Origin: an uncultured Ruminococcus sp.
GTDB lineage: Bacteria; Bacillota; Clostridia; Oscillospirales; Ruminococcaceae
DNA: 6,679 nt
Reading direction: 5' to 3'
Assembly: GCA_946537565.1 (NCBI GenBank)
Contig: CAMNFW010000114.1
Coordinates: 1 to 6,679 of the forward strand
Shown here one piece after another: positions 5,416 through 6,679 of the stretch. Made by a program: the position numbers and the translations under genes. Within the stretch, counting starts at the first letter, position 1. Each line of letters opens with the position of its first letter. The notes below the pieces were generated by a model, which was not told the DNA's origin, made no database searches, and saw only the letters and a program-made list of their open reading frames with translations.

Positions 5416-5423
5416 TGCAGAAT
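5406..5423 (+). repeat. 18-bp direct repeat, right copy
   Basis: This is an exact copy of 4942-4959; it contains the end of the SUKH gene. A related degenerate motif follows at 5441-5451, the palindrome AATTCAGAATT, which is nested in a 7-bp inverted repeat GTTTAAT (5434-5440) / ATTAAAC (5449-5455). No T-tract follows, so this is not an intrinsic terminator. Confidence 0.8.
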
Positions 5424-5466
5424 CTCGTGGTGGGTTTAATAATTCAGAATTAAACAGAAGTGATTC

Positions 5467-5473
5467 AGGAGGT
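5467..5473 (+). promoter_or_regulatory. Ribosome binding site that sets the coaBC start
   Basis: AGGAGGT lies 4 nt before the ATG at 5478. A GTG at 5460 opens the same frame six codons earlier, but it lies upstream of this site and would add residues (MIQEVK) encoded by the site itself, so the ATG is the real start. Confidence 0.85.
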
Positions 5474-5477
5474 AAAA

Positions 5478-6671
5478 ATGCTAAAAGGAAAAACCGTATT
5501 ACTGTGCGTGTCAAGCTCAATTGCAGCTTATAAGATATGCAACCTTGCAAGAATGCTGACTAAACTCAATTGTGAAGTTCATGTAGCAATGACAAAGAAT
5601 GCAACGAATTTTGTACACCCTCTTACCTTCGAGACCCTTACTCAGCATAAGTGCCTGATAGATACTTTTGACAGAAATTTCGAGTACAGTGTTGAGCACG
5701 TTTCAATTGCAAAAAAAGCAGACCTGGTAGTGATCGCTCCGGCAACTGCAAATGTTATTGGAAAGATAGCAGGCGGTATTGCTGACGATATGCTGACCAC
5801 GACAGTTATGGCAAGCACCTGCAAAAAGCTTGTTGCACCTGCAATGAATCATAATATGTTCCATAATCCGATAGTTCAGGAAAACATTGAAAAGCTCAGA
5901 GCGCATGGCTATGGGATAATAGAGCCGGTCAACGGTATGCTTGCCAACAGGGATATCGGTGACGGAAAGCTGCCGGATGAGGAAACACTTCTGGAGCATA
6001 TTGTCAGGGAGATCGCCTTTGAGAAAGATCTTTCCGGCAAAAAAGTGCTGGTGACAGCTGGTGCCACCCGTGAAAGCATTGACCCGGTGCGTTTTATTAC
6101 CAATCATTCAAGCGGAAAAATGGGTTTTGCAGTAGCAAGGGCAGCAATGCTGAGGGGCGCAGATGTGACAGTTGTGGCAGCACATACAGATGTAGAACCG
6201 CCGAAGTTTGTGGAGGTAGTGAAGGTGCAGTCGGCTGAGGATATGTTCAATGCAGTCACAGAGCGAATGAATGAAATGGATATAATTATCAAGGCAGCAG
6301 CGGTTGCAGACTACACACCGGTCGCCACTGCTGACCACAAGATCAAGAAAAAAGACGGAGATATGTCAATTCCCCTTAAGCGAACAAAGGATATCCTGAA
6401 ATATCTGGGCGAGCATAAAAAGCCGGGACAGATCATCTGCGGATTTTCGATGGAGACTGAAAACGTCATTGAAAATTCTTCAAAAAAGCTTACTTCTAAA
6501 AACTGTGATATGATCTGTGCCAATTCACTGAAAAAAGCAGGCTCAGGCTTTGGGACTGACACAAATATAATAACGATGATAACTGCTCAGGGCAGCCAGG
6601 AGCTGGAGCTGATGAGCAAATTTGATGCGGCGAACGCTATACTTACCAAGCTCATTTCACTGAGCCGGTGA
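5478..6671 (+). CDS. coaBC: Bifunctional phosphopantothenoylcysteine decarboxylase / phosphopantothenate-cysteine ligase
   Basis: The 397-residue cytoplasmic protein carries out two steps of CoA synthesis: CoaB joins cysteine to 4'-phosphopantothenate using CTP, and CoaC (FMN-dependent) decarboxylates the product to 4'-phosphopantetheine. CoaC half (~1-180): SSSIAAYK (12-19), catalytic His74 in VEHVSIA, APATANVIGKIAGGIADD, and PAMNHNM with Asn124. CoaB half (~187-395): TAGATRESIDPVRFITNHSSGK with Asn209, AAAVADYTP (273-281), the Lys-rich KIKKK (288-292), and GFGTDTNIITMI. Numbering runs one behind E. coli Dfp at His75, Asn125 and Asn210. The clamp motif normally reading ACGD is here ANRD, so Asn157 replaces the cysteine E. 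coli uses to finish the reaction. The length is normal and the stop lies inside the window. It is divergent from coaX, which makes its precursor. Confidence 0.96.
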   Translation: MLKGKTVLLCVSSSIAAYKICNLARMLTKLNCEVHVAMTKNATNFVHPLTFETLTQHKCLIDTFDRNFEYSVEHVSIAKKADLVVIAPATANVIGKIAGGIADDMLTTTVMASTCKKLVAPAMNHNMFHNPIVQENIEKLRAHGYGIIEPVNGMLANRDIGDGKLPDEETLLEHIVREIAFEKDLSGKKVLVTAGATRESIDPVRFITNHSSGKMGFAVARAAMLRGADVTVVAAHTDVEPPKFVEVVKVQSAEDMFNAVTERMNEMDIIIKAAAVADYTPVATADHKIKKKDGDMSIPLKRTKDILKYLGEHKKPGQIICGFSMETENVIENSSKKLTSKNCDMICANSLKKAGSGFGTDTNIITMITAQGSQELELMSKFDAANAILTKLISLSR

Positions 6672-6679
6672 AGATATAT

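Noticed and set aside
5517..6562. Several minus-strand frames of 60-134 codons inside coaBC
   Set aside because: Antisense shadows of a clear coaBC, with no ribosome sites or recognisable motifs.

Overview
The window looks like the chromosome of an anaerobic, fibre-degrading Ruminococcus-type Firmicute (Oscillospiraceae). The strongest clue is a secreted GH26 mannanase with an N-terminal CBM35-like module, Thr-rich linkers and a C-terminal dockerin whose second calcium loop has the expanded form I associate with R. flavefaciens-like cellulosomes. Strong AGGAGG ribosome binding sites, AT-rich intergenic DNA and clostridial-type housekeeping genes agree with this. The species cannot be fixed from the sequence alone.

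Layout, left to right. (1) The 3' end of a YjbQ/UPF0047 gene runs 2 nt ahead of a complete Sir2-type NAD-dependent deacylase gene, probably as one operon. (2) A 204-nt spacer with inverted repeats and a good sigma-A promoter leads into the mannanase gene, a single-gene unit closed by a strong intrinsic terminator. (3) On the minus strand, coaX (type III pantothenate kinase) and a MIF-like tautomerase gene form a tight two-gene operon in which the last two codons of coaX are the Shine-Dalgarno of the next gene. (4) The divergent control region upstream of coaX holds back-to-back extended -10 promoters and an 18-nt palindrome at the predicted coaX start point. (5) On the plus strand, a small SMI1/KNR4 (SUKH) gene is bracketed by an exact 18-bp direct repeat, followed by coaBC.

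Functionally, coaX and coaBC supply successive parts of CoA synthesis: phosphorylation of pantothenate, then conversion of phosphopantothenate to phosphopantetheine. They are transcribed away from a shared region that now also contains the SUKH gene. The Sir2 enzyme could link NAD to protein deacylation. The mannanase is an extracellular, probably cellulosome-borne hemicellulase with no CAZyme neighbours here.

I see no clearly new multi-gene system. The points most worth checking are: a CoaC domain lacking the usual catalytic cysteine; the repeat-flanked SUKH gene with a possible gene remnant just upstream; an unassigned ~138-residue module between the mannanase linkers; the palindrome over the coaX start site; and a bacterial MIF homologue.
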